DNA of 64,000 bases, taken from positions 7,451,324-7,515,323 of the forward strand of contig JASSKH010000028.1 of the NCBI GenBank assembly GCA_031763025.1, given 5' to 3'. Under the pieces are notes generated by a model, which was not told the DNA's origin, made no database searches, and saw nothing but the letters and a program-made list of their open reading frames with translations. This document shows positions 35,138 to 46,619 of this stretch, one piece after another. How positions within the stretch are numbered: the first letter of the stretch is position 1; the number at the start of each line of letters is the position of its first letter. The stretch comes from Macrocystis pyrifera. Taxonomy: Eukaryota > Sar > Phaeophyceae > Laminariales > Laminariaceae. The translations under genes were made by a program, and so were the position numbers.

Positions 35138-35214
35138 GGGTGTTGGGACTGGACGCGGAGGGGGGGTGGGCGGCGGGAGGTGGAGGTGGGGGCGAGGGCG
35201 AGGGTGGATATGGG

Positions 35215-35272
35215 GGTCGGGATGGGGGGGGGGGGGGGGGAGGGAGGGAGGGAGGGAGGGAGAGAGAGGAAG
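35215..35272 (+). repeat. G-rich low-complexity tract
   Basis: A run of 16 G, then GGGA repeats and GAGA. Confidence 0.9.
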
Positions 35273-35850
35273 AGTGAAGGTGAGTACTTGGGTCGTTCGT
35301 GTCGCGTGGGTGATCTAATGAATGTGAATGGCGCTAACCGCGAAGCACCCTGCATTGATATTACCATATCTTTCCCGCCAGCAACGTTAACAAAGCCACC
35401 AAGTTCCCAGAAAACAGCAGGGGCGACGAGATTCTTCAACTGAGACTATCTCGGACGCACACACTCCCCTACCGCCAGTCACCCCAAACGGTAAATGAAG
35501 ACGCCGCTCGACCCGGGTTCAAACCCAGGTGCGCTCGAGAAGGAAGGAGAGAGAGAAAGCGAGAGATATATGGATAAAATCCGGGGCGATACCGCCGCCG
35601 CCATCGCCACCGCCACGCGACCCATTGCCCGTCCAGGGCACACTATGAATAACAGGTATATACGTACCGCGCAGGCACTCGAAAACGCCGCAAGAGGAAA
35701 AGAATCTGCAGCGGCCGTCCCTCCTCACAGGACAGCACGCCAAGCCCGCAGCGGAAACTCCACAAACCACACACAAAAACCTCAGCCCCAAACGTACCTT
35801 CTACACCCCGATGTAACCAAAAAGACCCCCACCTGTGCGACGTCTGTGAA

Positions 35851-36156
35851 ACCCTCTACGCGCCACGGAATGCCCTGAGCAGACATGCCTTCCAGCACCT
35901 CTTCGGGAGACGGCCGCTCCACCACCACCACCACCACCACCACCATCATCGGTTCCCTCCCACCCCCCGCCCTCACCTCGCCTCCTCCTACCGCTCCCGG
36001 CCGCCGGAACCCTCTACGTGCCACGGAATGCCCTGAGCAGACATGCCTTCCAGCACCTCTTCGGGAGACGGCCGCTCCACCACCACCACCACCATCGGTT
36101 CCCTCCCACCCCCCGCCCTCACCCCGCCTCCTCCTACCGCTCCCGGCCGCCGGAAC
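35851..36156 (-). repeat. Tandem duplication inside a PPR-type exon (units about 158 and 147 bp)
   Basis: Both units contain CTCTACG-GCCACGGAATG, CAGCACCTCTTCGGGAGACG, a CCA trinucleotide run and CGCTCCCGGCCGCCGGAA. They differ mainly in CCA run length. On the minus strand both read PSPEEVLEGMSAQGIPW, a PPR-like B helix, so the duplication copied part of the coding exon. Confidence 0.88.
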
Positions 36157-36159
36157 CTT

Positions 36160-36380
36160 CGCGCAGCACTTGAGGGCCACGCAGAAAAGCGACTCTCGTC
36201 TTCACGTCGCCTGCCCGCTCCATCCTCCTCAAGCATCGACAGCACCTCCGAATCTTCCGTGTGCCGGTCGGCTGACCGGCACGCCACCATGGACAGGGTA
36301 TACGCGGAGACCGCGTTCTTTTCTCTTCTCCTCCCCACCCCCCAACCCCTCCCTCTCCTGGACTCTCGTGGCGACGAATC
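36160..36380 (-). pseudogene. PPR-repeat exon
   Basis: The minus strand reads NAVSAYTLSMVACRSADRH, EDSEVLSMLEEDGAG: an A helix (AYTLSMVAC) followed by a B helix (EVLSMLEEDG). It joins toward the duplicated PSPEEVLEGM segment. Exact splice sites not settled. Confidence 0.55.
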
Positions 36381-36474
36381 GTGATCGTCCTGTTCCCCGT
36401 CCCATTCTCTGTTCCGGTCCCCGTCCCAGTCCCGGTCTTCATCTCCACCTGGCAACAAAAACGCCTCCTTAGAA

Positions 36475-36640
36475 GGAACCGTAATGTTTCTTCCCAGCGA
36501 GAGCCCCTATGACGCTGGTGGGGGTGCTCGGGGACAGGACGGCACCCTCCTCTTTTGACATGGCCGCCAGGCTTATCCCCCGCCGCCAAACCTCGCGCGC
36601 CCGTAGGCTGTCGCGGCGAGGTGGTGAGTCGACTGGGACA
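36475..36640 (-). pseudogene. Putative PPR-type exon
   Basis: A minus-strand frame, SLRAREVWRRGISLAAMS, STPTSVIGALAGKKHYG, has the alternating hydrophobic helix pattern. Support comes mainly from position between other PPR exons on the same strand. Confidence 0.4.
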
Positions 36641-36966
36641 CGCCAAAACAACATGTAAAACATATAAGGGACGGCCGTCGGTGGACGTGGTGTGGGCGGG
36701 AAGGGGAGGGGATGGGAGGGGAGCGGAGGGGGTGTGAGGAGGGACTGGATTTCAGCAACAAAGAAGGTTTGGTTGTTGATATTTTTTGTTTAGTTCAAGC
36801 TTGGCGTTGTTCACGGAAACTCCCGGAGGGAGAAAACGAGCCAGCTTGTGTTCTTATATGCCCGCATGATGGGTGGTAGGCCTACCATGCAAGAGGAGAG
36901 GGGCCAAGGGTGGGTCATAACGTACACACACGTGCAGCGGCCGCCGGGCGTTGCCTGGCTTAAAGG

Positions 36967-37491
36967 TCAGATAAGAAAATTAACAAGAACGAAAAACAAA
37001 AGGCCAGACAAACGACGCAGACAAAATCGTGCTGAGTTGCCTCCCTCCCTCCCTCCTTCCCCCCCCTCCCCCCCCCCTCCCCGCACCCAACCCACCTCGT
37101 CCAGCTCCATGCCAGAGCTCCGCATCTCCTCGAACAACACCGTCGCGGCCGGCCCGTCTCCGGTCGCCACCGCCATCGTCAAGCACAGTATGTACGTAGC
37201 CCGCTCGGGCTGCACTTTCACACTACCCCCGCCCCCCTCCTCCTCTCCCTCCTTCCCCCCCCCCCCTCCTCGTGCGGCGTCCGAAGACTCCACAGATCAC
37301 CGCATCACCCTGAAAACTTTCAGGGTCAAGTTCGGGCGGCCGGCGATACCACACGTCTGCATGACGAGCTCGAAGGACATTCTGTTACGCGCACAGCCGC
37401 CTACCGCGACGGTCATACCGTGCAGGAGCACAATCGCGGTCCAAAATGAGCTCCTCCGGCTGCTTGCCCCACTCCAGATCCCCTCGCCCAA
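36967..37491 (-). pseudogene. PPR-repeat exon with in-frame TGA
   Basis: The minus strand reads NRMSFELVMQTCGIAGRPN, LTLKVFRVMR, stop, SVESSDAARGG, then KVQPERATYILCLTMAVATG and AATVLFEEMRSSGMELDE. The last two segments form a nearly canonical 35-residue PPR unit. The TGA (37,299-37,297) lies in the same frame as both sides, with a Gly/Glu-rich insertion after it. Either a nonsense mutation or an unrecognised intron in the low-complexity part explains it. Confidence 0.7.
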
Positions 37492-38199
37492 TCCCCCCTC
37501 TTCCCCCTGCTGTTTCTCTATCTGCTGATGCTCGTAGCCCGCACAACCCTCGCCGCCCCCGACGCTGTCGCCGCCGCTTGCCCCCCTCCTCCTCCTTCTC
37601 CTCCTCCTTCCTCCCCCATACCTCCAATGACCCCCGTATCCACCACCTTACCGTTTGGCAAACGTTCCCTCGTGCTCGGGCTCATGGCCACACGAAAACC
37701 AACCACAACCAATCATCACCACCACCACCACTGCTACCACCACCACAAGCACCGCAACTAACACCACCAATAGTGCGTTAACCTCTCCCCGCCCGCGACC
37801 GTTGAACCCATTTTGACTCGCCCCCACTCCCGCCTCCGCCCCCCCTCCCGCCTCCAACCCCACCCCTAAACCAACCCCGGACCCCCTCTCAGCTGTGGCT
37901 GTTCTCCAAGACCTTCTCCCGTCCCGCGGCGGCTCCCCCTTGCAGGGGCCTACGGTAGTGTGTTGTCCCCCATGATTAGCCTCACGCCGCGCCTCTCTCC
38001 CTTCAGCTCTTACAGTAGCCGGAAGCCCTGCCGGGGCTCCCCCCCTCCTTGGCGCACGCGGCCATCGATCGCCATGGCGAAACTGTGAGCGTCCGGGGCG
38101 GCTTCCTCTTCCGCATTTCGGATGGCCCCCGGGGGCGAGACGGCTCGCTGCCAGTTCCCCTTACGACCGAGCGGAACGATTCCCTGGTGTTATTGCTGT

Positions 38200-38226
38200 G
38201 GTGGTGGTGGTGGTGGTGGTGGTGGT
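38200..38226 (+). repeat. TGG microsatellite
   Basis: About nine copies of GTG/TGG. Confidence 0.9.
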
Positions 38227-38317
38227 ATGATGAGGTGTGTCGGACGGTGTCGAATTAATGCACCGGGGGTGAGGGATTGCGGGTTGGGGTGGGGTTAGGG
38301 TTGTGTTCGGTTTTAGC

Positions 38318-38862
38318 GGGGGGGGGGGGGGGGGTGTACTCGATAGGAGAGATGTACTCGATCTCATGCATGGCCGTAGTCGTATGACCATAGACCCTCG
38401 CATCCCTACAATGCCGGGACGGAGCATGTCGGGTTTCACCGACCAGGCAGACATTGCTTGCACCAAGCGCGAAGCGCCGTGAGGTGTCCGGCGAGTCGCA
38501 TGAAGGGTGAGCTGCATCGATCTAAGAACCGCTTGTGAGGCGGACTTGCATATGGATGACAGCCTCAATGAGTTAGTTTAATTTCCGGTGTGGCCACTTC
38601 CAGAGACAGCAATGGGAGTACTATGTAACTGCCTCTTGGGTGCCGTACCTTGAACACTACGTGATATGATCAATTCCCTTGTGCAGAGTAAAGGTTCTTT
38701 ACTTCGCACAAATGATCTAACTAGACGACCAGCTGTGGGCGACCGCCAAAAACAAAAGAAAAAAAAAAAAAACGGTACCCTAGATGTCTAGCTCACGTAG
38801 TGAGCGGCATGTTTTACAGTGTCGTTGCCAACCGATGCCAACCCAACCCATATATAATATAT
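38318..38862 (-). mobile_element. Poly(C)-ended repeat, copy P4
   Basis: The full family in minus orientation: 17 G on the plus strand (38,318-38,334), then the GTACTCGAT, ATGCATGGCCGTAGTCGTAT end, through to GGTTGGGTTGGCATCGG at the 5' side (38,862). It shares the doubled 3' end with P3. It lies head-to-tail with P5 in what would be an intron of the PPR-type gene. Confidence 0.88.
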
Positions 38863-38900
38863 GGGGGGGGGAAGGGTGCGGATGGGGTTGATATGGTTGA

Positions 38901-39424
38901 GGGGGGTGGGGGGGGGGGGTACTCATTATCATGCATAGCCGCAGTCGTATGACCATAGACCCTCGCATCCCTACAATGCCGGGACGGAGCATGTCGAGGT
39001 TTCACCGACCAGGCAGACATTGCTTGCACCAAGCGCGAAGCTCCTTGAGGTGTTGGGCGGGTCGCATGCAGGGTGCGCTGCATCCTACTCAGAACCGATT
39101 TTGAGGCGGATTTTCTTGCATGTGGATGACAGCGTTAATGAATTGATTTATTTTCTGGTGTGGCCACTTCCGGAGACAGCAATGGGTGTGTAACTGCCTC
39201 GTGGGTGCCTTACCATATACACACTACGTGATACGATCATCCCCCTTGTGCGGAGTTAAGGTTCTCCACGCCGCACAAAAATGATCTAACTCGACCGCCA
39301 ACCGTGGTGATCACCAAAAAAAAACAAAAAATGGTACCCTGGTTGTCTAGCACACGCAGTGAGAGGCGTGTTGTACAGCGTCGTCGCCAACCGACGCCAA
39401 CCCACCCTATATTATAGTATAGGG
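38901..39424 (-). mobile_element. Poly(C)-ended repeat, copy P5
   Basis: Same structure as P4, more diverged, with an interrupted G run (38,901-38,919) then GTACTCATTATCATGCATAG. The 5' end has GTGGGTTGGCGTCGGTTGG preceded by a small palindrome, CTATATTATAGTATAG. Confidence 0.85.
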
Positions 39425-39429
39425 CGGAT

Positions 39430-40590
39430 GGTTGAGGGGGGGGGGGGGGTAGGGTTGGAGGGAGGCTGAGGGGGGCTGGGAGGGTGAGGGGGGTAGGGGA
39501 ACTCGGGAGGGGAGGGGGGTGTACTCATGCCATGCATGGCCGTAGTCGTATGACCGGGTTGAGGGGAGTCAGCGGAAATGAGGAACGTGTGAACGTACGC
39601 CAACGAGCGCGCAACGGGCTGGGCGGCGGGCTAATTCTACCGTGCGAACCAGTCGAAACGCAAAATTTTAATAGAACTAATGACTTGCTCTCCACGCTTG
39701 TTCACCTGGCTGCACGCGGAAGAATCCCCCTTGGCCCTCCCGCATGCCTCCATACGGCCCATCAGCTCCACCGCTGCGTCTGGCTTGCCCGTCTTTCACC
39801 GAAAAATGAAAACAAAACAATAAATCAAGTCACAACAAAACAAAACGAAACGAAACAGAACAGGAACAGGACAAGAACACAAAACAGAAACAAAAGCACG
39901 AGAGTTCGAAGAGGAAAAAAAAATCAGGAGCACGGTATATGTAACCGTTTTGATATCCAGGGAATGCGGCTTAACCCTCGTAACTACTGCACTGCACAGA
40001 AAAACGTATCTAACTCTAATTCCAAGTAATTCGTCCCCAATCGTCCCCAAACGGGAGTGCAGTCCTAATAAATAAATAAATAAATAAAAGCAGTTTTTGA
40101 ATAGCTAGAAGTACCCTACCCCCGGTCAACCCGGTCCGCTGCGTGTGGATTCTTTTTTTTCAATGTTTTCTGTTTTTGTTCCCCCTCTCAAGCTTCAACG
40201 GCGCTAGTAAGACAAAAGTCAACCGGTGAACAGAAAACCACCATTTCTTCACGTGTAGTATAATGCGGCCCCCTCCTCCACACCTTACATATCCCCCAGG
40301 TGGATGGATACCTCTTGCAAAAGAAGACCGTATCATCAGTGTTCCTGAAAGGTCGATCGATGCCTCCGGTTTCGAGGTTCCAGGCGACATGTACACAAAC
40401 CATTCCTGTCCAGAAAAGTATGCGCCGTTTGGGTACTACGTAATATCAAGACCTAAATATTCCTTGTGTTTCCGCAGTGGCATTTTCGAGGCCTTGCCAT
40501 TAAGCTTTTTGCCGTTGCCGTTCGTCATGTCCTAGTTTGTATACCATTAACAGGGCTGCGGCTTGACTGTGCTTGGCGGCTTGCTATACT
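39430..40590. other. Intron-like stretch with repeats
   Basis: No exon recognised. It includes a 3' fragment of the poly(C)-ended family (39,514-39,555, minus), an A-rich tract with AAACAGAACAGG words (39,815-39,900) and an AAAT microsatellite (40,066-40,090). Confidence 0.5.
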
Positions 40591-40597
40591 ACTAATA

Positions 40598-41530
40598 GCT
40601 GGGTGGCGAGGATTTGACGGCTGCTTACCGGTTGGGTGGCGAGGAGTTGACGGCTAGTGACTCGTTGGGCGTCGAGGACTTGACGGCTAGTTATCGGTTG
40701 GGCGGAGAGGACTTGGCGGCTAGTTATCAGTTGGGTGGCGAGGACTTGACGGCTAGTTATTAGCTGGGCGACGAGGACTTGACGGCTAGTTACTAGTTGG
40801 ATGGCGAGGGCTCGACGGCTAGTTATCAGTTGGGTGGCGAGGACTTGACGGCTAAGGCATTAGTCGGGCGTCGAGGACTTGACGGCTACAGTAGTAAAAA
40901 GTTGGGTGGCGAGGGCTTGACGGCTAGTTTTTACATGGGTGACAAGGACTTGGACGGCTTACAATACTACCTGGGTGGTGAGACTTGTCGGCTGGTAAGT
41001 AGTTGGGCGGTGATGACGGCTAGTTGTTAGTTGGGTGGCGAGAAATTGACGGCTACCTGGTAGCTAGTAGTTATCTGTTGAGTGGCGAGGACTTGACGGC
41101 TACATACTTGTTGGGTAGCGAGGACTTGACGGCTAGTTACTAGATGGGTGGCGAGGGCTTGACGGCTAGTTACTTGTTGGGCGTCGAGGACTTGACGACT
41201 AGTTATTGGTTGGGCGTCGAGGACTTGACGACTAGTTATTGGTTGGGTGGCGAGGACTTGACGGCTAGTTAATAGTTGCGTGGCGAGGACTTGACGGTCA
41301 GCTAATAGTTCGGTGGCGAGGACTTGACGGCTATAATATTACGGGAGACCACAGTAAATAGGACCAAATATTGTTATTAAAAATAGTTAAATGTATAAGT
41401 TTTAATGTATACAATGGGTCCTATTAACTATGGATCCCCGTAATAGTTATTAGTTAGGTGGCGAGGGCTTGACGGCTAACTATTAGTTGGGTGGCGAGGA
41501 CTTGACGGCTAGTTATTAGTCGGGAGACGA
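40598..41530 (+). repeat. 33-bp minisatellite, about 25 units
   Basis: Unit of 33 bp with core GTTGGGTGGCGAGGACTTGA, CGGCTAGTTAT. Most units keep GGCGAGGACTTGACGGCTAG; variation is in the last few bases. Since 33 is a multiple of three, a frame gives an 11-residue LGGEDLTAS repeat, but the TAG in the core stops it in most units, so it is unlikely to be coding. A 101-bp miniature transposon interrupts it at 41,340-41,442. Confidence 0.95.
41340..41442. mobile_element. TA-flanked miniature element M2, inside the minisatellite
   Basis: The ends TACGGGAGACCACAGTAAAT and, inward from the right, TACGGGGATCCATAGTTAAT are inverted repeats. The middle shares TTGTTATTAAAAATA and AAATGTATA with M1 (43,930-44,032). 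TA at each end suits a Tc1/mariner-type miniature element. M2 is more diverged than M1. Confidence 0.85.
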
Positions 41531-42527
41531 ATTAAGCCACCTGCAGAAGCTGACTTGTATCAGGCAGCAGTATTTCATGTTGAAAAAACAACACACGCCG
41601 AGCCACAAACGCGCCAGCCAGATACAAAGACGCTTGCTGAACTCCGCAAATTACCACACGCGACAACCTGAAACACCTACCTAACTGACATCTAGTGGGC
41701 GGCTCATCGTCAGCCAAAATCACAGCCCTATCTTTTGCTGTAGCAACCTCCCCTCCCTACCTTTGCCGCAGCATCGATGCCGTGTCTTCAGAAGAGCCTG
41801 TCCGAAGCGATGGCGAGGCGGTCCATGGTGTCCAGTAGCGACAGGCATCGCCGCCACGGCCAGGCTAGGTCGTCGCTGCCCTCGACAGAGCTGCAACCCC
41901 AAGAAGCGTACCGGAAGCTGTCACGGTCGGTTGCAGGTTCTTCTCCTAAAAGAGAGGGGGGAGGGTAGCAAGGGGAGGGAGGAAGGGAGGGAACAATTTA
42001 TACCAGACACGCAGCACAGGTCATTCAAATAAGAAACAGGCATGATGGCTCAGACTGGATTATATATTTTGAGACACGGGTGCGCTCTTCGTACGCTACA
42101 TCAATTCAGTGCAGCGGCTTTCGAAGCAGTTGATTTCCTGGAAAAATCTCCGCTTCTCTTAATTTCCTGGAAAAATCTCCGCTTGGGTTTTATTCGCGCT
42201 TGTTTTGTCAGTGTGAGGTGGCGTCCTGTACGGTGTAAGGTTCAGGGTTGATGAGAGAGACCCACGAAAACGCATAAACGAACACAAACGAACGTAAAAA
42301 GCAGCCCAGCGGAAGGGGGTCGAGCGAGCGTTTTCTGTTACACCGTCCACAGCAGCTGTATGCACACCCGCCGCCGCACGCACAAAACAACGCTGTAATA
42401 ATACAAGAAAAAGAAGAAGAAAAAGAAAACTCTCATATTCAAGTCCACAAGCGAAAAAAAAAACGAACTACTGTTTCGCGCCTCGGCACCCGTACCCCCC
42501 CCCCCCCCCGCCCTCGCCCCTCGAAGA

Positions 42528-42597
42528 GACCATACGACTACGGCCATGCATGGGATCGAGTGCATCTCTCCTATCGCAGATCGAGTACACCCACCCC
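42528..42597 (+). mobile_element. 3'-end fragment of the poly(C)-ended family
   Basis: CATACGACTACGGCCATGCA, then GGATCGAGTGCATCTCTCC and GATCGAGTACACCCACCCC. It resembles the doubled end of P3 and P4 but has only short C runs. Confidence 0.7.
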
Positions 42598-42954
42598 GAA
42601 GAGATCGCAAATCTCTTGAAAAAACTAACACCCCACACAAACCCAACAAAAAAAAGGTACCTTTCCCTACTCGAAACAACAGGCGGCTCCCTATGCCCCT
42701 CGCCCTGTCTCTCACCCGTTCTTTACCACCACGGCCCGCTCCGGCGTGTTTCCGTCCTCTCTCGCACCCTAAAAAAACAACAGAAACAATTTCGACCGCC
42801 TCTAAGCCTCCCCCCCCCCCCCCCCCGCCGACGCACTCACCCGCCCCCCCACCTCCCCACTGCCACCTACCCCCCCCCCCCCCCCCCCCAGCCGCCGCCA
42901 ATACCACCCACCTGCATTTCCGCGAGCAACTCCAACTCCGTCTTTCACCGGCCG

Positions 42955-43232
42955 TCCCTCCCGCACGCTTTGATTACCGGGGAGTAGCTCAGTGCCTCGG
43001 GCCTCGCCTCTTGCCGCGTCTCCGCCTGCACCCTCTCCAGCACCTGCAGTGCCCGTCGCCTCTCGCCGTCATCACCGGCGCCGCGGCCGGAGCTGCACCC
43101 GGAGATGACGGCATTGTAGGTAGGTGGCCAGGCTATAGGGACGACGCTCTCCAGGGGCATCCAGTCCCCAAGACTTTGTCGGTATGTGCCACCTTGCCGC
43201 CCCTGGACCCGGCAGCTACGACGCTCGTGAAG
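42955..43232 (-). pseudogene. PPR-repeat exon (intact in this part)
   Basis: The minus strand reads PPTYNAVISGCSSGRG, RRALQVLERVQAETRQ, ARPEALSYSPVIKACGRDGR, then a GTGAAAG donor (42,954). This is a complete PPR unit (TYNAVISGC ... RALQVLERV) plus the A helix of the next (ALSYSPVIKACG), the clearest PPR signature in the window. An acceptor-like TTACTCCAG is near 43,232. No stop occurs within. G/C runs flank both sides. Confidence 0.8.
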
Positions 43233-43929
43233 GTTTTCTGGAGTAAGAGGGGGGGTTTTGGGGGGTGGGGTGAGGTGGAAGGGGGTGGGAGTGGGAGGTG
43301 GGGGTAAGTGAGCAGGGGAGGGGGGGGGGGGGGGGGGGTGAAACAGACATATCGTACAGACAGACAGGCACAGACACAGGCAATAAGCGGCGCAGATCTT
43401 CGGAAGTGCGGGCAGGCGGGAGAGCGCGAGGGGGACTTTCGCGGTTGGGGGGGGAGGGTATCGTGTGGTGGTGATGACAGCTGCGATGTATTCGAAGCGT
43501 CCTGCATCTGCCAAAGCAAAGCACGCATTCGCCCTAAGAGCAGGCGCGATGTCGGTGCTTCGGATCACTGAGGCTGCGAAAGGTTTTTCCGCTGGGAGAC
43601 CCCGCCGTCTGCGGAGGTCCGGACGGAGGTTTAAATCGAATTCGAGCAAAGCAAAACAAAGCAGAACAAAGCAGAACAAAGCAAAGCAAAGCGAAACAAC
43701 AGAGGAGGTCAAGAAATGCAAAGAAAAGCACGGCCAAGAAACAAGTGGACAAAAAAAGCCAAAGAGTAGAGCCAAGCGGAAATACCAGCAGAGAGGCATA
43801 GACCGTCGAGCCAACCTTAGGGTCACTTTAAAAAAAAATCAAAAACAAATCACAGGCACAGGCATCAGCCAGCCGCCACCGACGTGAAAGCAACCTAGGG
43901 TATGTTCGGTATGGGGTATCGGTACTATT

Positions 43930-44032
43930 TACGGGGGACCATAGTAAATAGGACCAAATGTTGTTATTAAAAATAAGTAAATGTATATTTTTTTGTGTGA
44001 ACCATAGGTCCTATTTACTATGGTCCCCCGTA
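43930..44032. mobile_element. TA-flanked miniature element M1
   Basis: The near-perfect inverted termini are TACGGGGGACCATAGTAAAT and, from the other end, the same bases, with AT-rich middle TTGTTATTAAAAATA. TA occurs at both ends. It has no coding capacity and is the better-preserved copy of the pair. Confidence 0.9.
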
Positions 44033-44049
44033 CTAGGAGTATCATTGGA

Positions 44050-44400
44050 GCGCGTACCGAATTTAGCGAATTGTCGGGTACCGGTATTGAGGTCATACCG
44101 AATCTATCAAAGTGTCGGGTGCCGGTATCGAGTTCGTACCGAACCATACCGGATTGTTCGGTAGGATATTGAGCACGTACCGAACTACTTCGGTAGGGTA
44201 AATACCGCCGATATACGGTATAATACCCTCACCGAAGTGTCGGGAATCGGTATTGAGGTCGTCCCCAACTTACCGAAGTGTCTGGTACTGATAGTTAGGT
44301 CGTATCAAAACTTACAGAAGTGTCCGATGCCGGTATCGATGTCGTACCGAAGTGTTGGGTAGGGTATTGGGCCGCCGTACCGAACGCTCCAGTGAAGCTC
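44050..44400 (+). repeat. About 41-bp degenerate tandem repeat
   Basis: About eight units, each near TACCGAACTTACCGAAGTGT, CGGGTACCGGTATTGAGGTC, with substitutions and one shortened unit. Immediately follows M1. Confidence 0.8.
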
Positions 44401-46070
44401 CGGCAGGGTATTTTTACCGAGTCAATACCCCTGGTATAGTTTGGCACATCCCCTACCGAGCATACAATCGAAGATCGTAACTGGAAGAAAAACAAAACTA
44501 AACAGCCGCTATCACTCCCAAGAAAAGCTATAAATACGCAGGGAATGTATGACACCAAGTGTGTTCCGGACGTATTCCAGCGCCAAAAAAAAAGAAAAAC
44601 TGGAAAGCATCTAGGGGGCGACCGGCACATACCGCGCGAAAGCCACTCCTGTCAGTGCCACCGCTGTGCTCGTATAACAAACTATTGAAATTCATGCGTA
44701 TCGCAAACTTAAAAAAAAAAGTTTCTTCGAGGCCTTCAGTGGACTTGATTTACCCCCATTTTTTCCTGCACGAAAGGTGTACTACCCGGCACCCCTGTAT
44801 TAATTATTAATCGCACCTACTGGTAAATAATAGGGGGGGGGATGGTGATGAAAAAAACACGGTTTCTGTCGGAAATATGCATGTCATGTTCATAGGCCTC
44901 TATTTAATCATACCTCAGAGTTTTCGAAACACGTGCCGTGCTTAATGCCCGGGTTTCAACGGGTTTCGCCATCTCCCTAGGGATTGTAGCCAAAAACGCA
45001 AGAAAGCGGGGACATCCCAAAACTATCCTCCCCCCTCTGAAAAAGCTCCGATTGTGCCGCAAATTTCAGGCCATGGTCATTTGGGGATCAGGGCGTCGCG
45101 AATCCATAGTCTGGAAAATCCGGGTTAATTCATGCCACCGAGTTAAACCTTTACCTAGAACGCAAGAAATCGGGGATGGCAGAGAAATGTCCCCTCCCTC
45201 TTACAATGTGCTCAACAATTGAGAGCTTAAACTTGAGGTAAGATTAAACTTAGGAGGGGGTACAACGAATCTGCCATCAGAATGTCTCAGTTCAGTGTTG
45301 CCATTGAATGATTGTGCTAAAATGATCTTGTCCTCCAACGGATTTAAATTTTCTACGTATATAATAAATGAATTAACTGCTCCCAGCTTAACCCAGTTTT
45401 GCTCCGATCACCGTTTTGCAATTGTACCCCCCCTAAAACGACCACGCCCAGTCGATTGGCGAGGTGGTGTGTATGAGAGAGGCATGTTCAGGAATGCGTC
45501 GGATCTTGTTTTTCGAGGCATTCTGAACCTTTTTTTTCTGTCGTACCACTTTTTCAAATGCCGTTCGTTTCTGGGCGTGTCAGATCGATTCAGTCGTTTT
45601 TTTCGTACTATTTTTTCTTCAGTTGAGCACGAACGAAACACGCACAACCGCGGATGGAGTGCGAAGAAACGTACCCGGTACGTTCGTATCATACCAGGTT
45701 TATAAAAAACACCGCGTCTTCTTCGTGGGAGCTCTTCAGCGGCAGGCCGCTCGCGTGTGTGTGTGTGTGTTTTGTTTTTTCGTTTTTTATTTAATCCTCC
45801 GGCGGATTGGTAAAAAATGAAGCTTATGCTAACCACACTTGTGAGAAACAGGAACCGGTCACCATCACGGCCAACACCACCACCACCACCACTGCTGCCA
45901 CAGCAGGTCGCATCAGCACCCGAAAAATACCCCCGACCTCGCAGACGGCCCCCGAAACACGCACGAGACCGCAAACAAATGGAACAAATAAAAGTGATAA
46001 AGTGATATGAATAAGCTAATACGAGCACGAGTAAATAAGCGGTCGCCCACGGCCTACAAAGGAAGTCAGC
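44400..46070. other. Stretch without a recognised gene
   Basis: A long minus-strand frame (45,408-46,028) is Arg/Lys/Gly-rich, and splice-like or domain features are absent. A palindromic motif, ATCCTCCGGCGGATTGG with AAGCTTATGCTAACCACACTT-like sequence after it (45,795-45,842), recurs near 55,273-55,322, marking another dispersed repeat. Confidence 0.5.
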
Positions 46071-46079
46071 AAGAAAACG

Positions 46080-46321
46080 AAGCTCTCACCTCGTGTCACC
46101 CCCCCGCTTTTCATCACGGCTCCGACGGTCGCGGTGTAGGCCTTCAAGACGGGCGCCGGCAAGCCCATCCCCTCCCCCCCCCCCCCCTCCCTGGGCCGGC
46201 GACGACAAGGGTGAGTCCTCTCTGAGCTTGTCCAGCACTTTTCAAAGCCTCGCGGCACCTCTCCCCTTTCTCGAAAGCCTTCATCCTCGCGGCGTCTTCA
46301 ACCATTCGAGCGGGCAGTTCC
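46080..46321 (-). pseudogene. PPR-repeat exon region with homopolymer frameshifts
   Basis: The minus strand reads ARMKAFEKGERCREALK, then, after one surplus A in an A4 run, VLDKLREDSPLSSPAQG, a G14 run, and MGLPAPVLKAYTATVGAVMK, SGG before a GTGAGAG donor (about 46,092). The helices match PPR units (CREALKVLDKL; AYTATVGAVMKSGG). At least one frameshift separates the parts and the G14 run makes the next frame uncertain. This is the most upstream PPR exon seen; no start codon was identified. Confidence 0.55.
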
Positions 46322-46619
46322 TCCCCCCCCCGCTCCCCTTCCTCCCCCCTTTCCTCCTTCCTATGGTTCTGTTGATGGTGCTAATGGTGGTGCTAATGGA
46401 GTGGTGTTGATGGTGGTGGCCGTCCTTGGCGGGCGCACGCTCCCCGCGGTGGCCGTCAAGAATCCGCGGAGGAGACGGCAAGGGCAATGAGCTCCACCGC
46501 TGCGCCTGTTCCGTGCGTACCGCGTGTATATCATGCGTTGCCGCCAATGGCCAACCAACGCAAGAAGGAAACACAAAGATGGAAACAAGAAACGTTTACC
46601 AAAAAGCACGCCCGGAGTG

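Noticed and set aside
35505-35545. Sequence GGGTTCAAACCC as a tRNA T-arm
   Set aside because: The motif is palindromic and no D-arm, anticodon arm or acceptor pairing could be found on either strand.
40598-41530. Regular 33-bp repeats as a possible CRISPR array
   Set aside because: Units are contiguous with no unique spacers and there are no cas-like genes; this is a minisatellite in eukaryotic DNA.
45408-46028. 206-codon minus-strand frame as a gene
   Set aside because: Low-complexity Arg/Lys/Gly content, no domain or splice signals, and overlap with a repeated palindromic motif.
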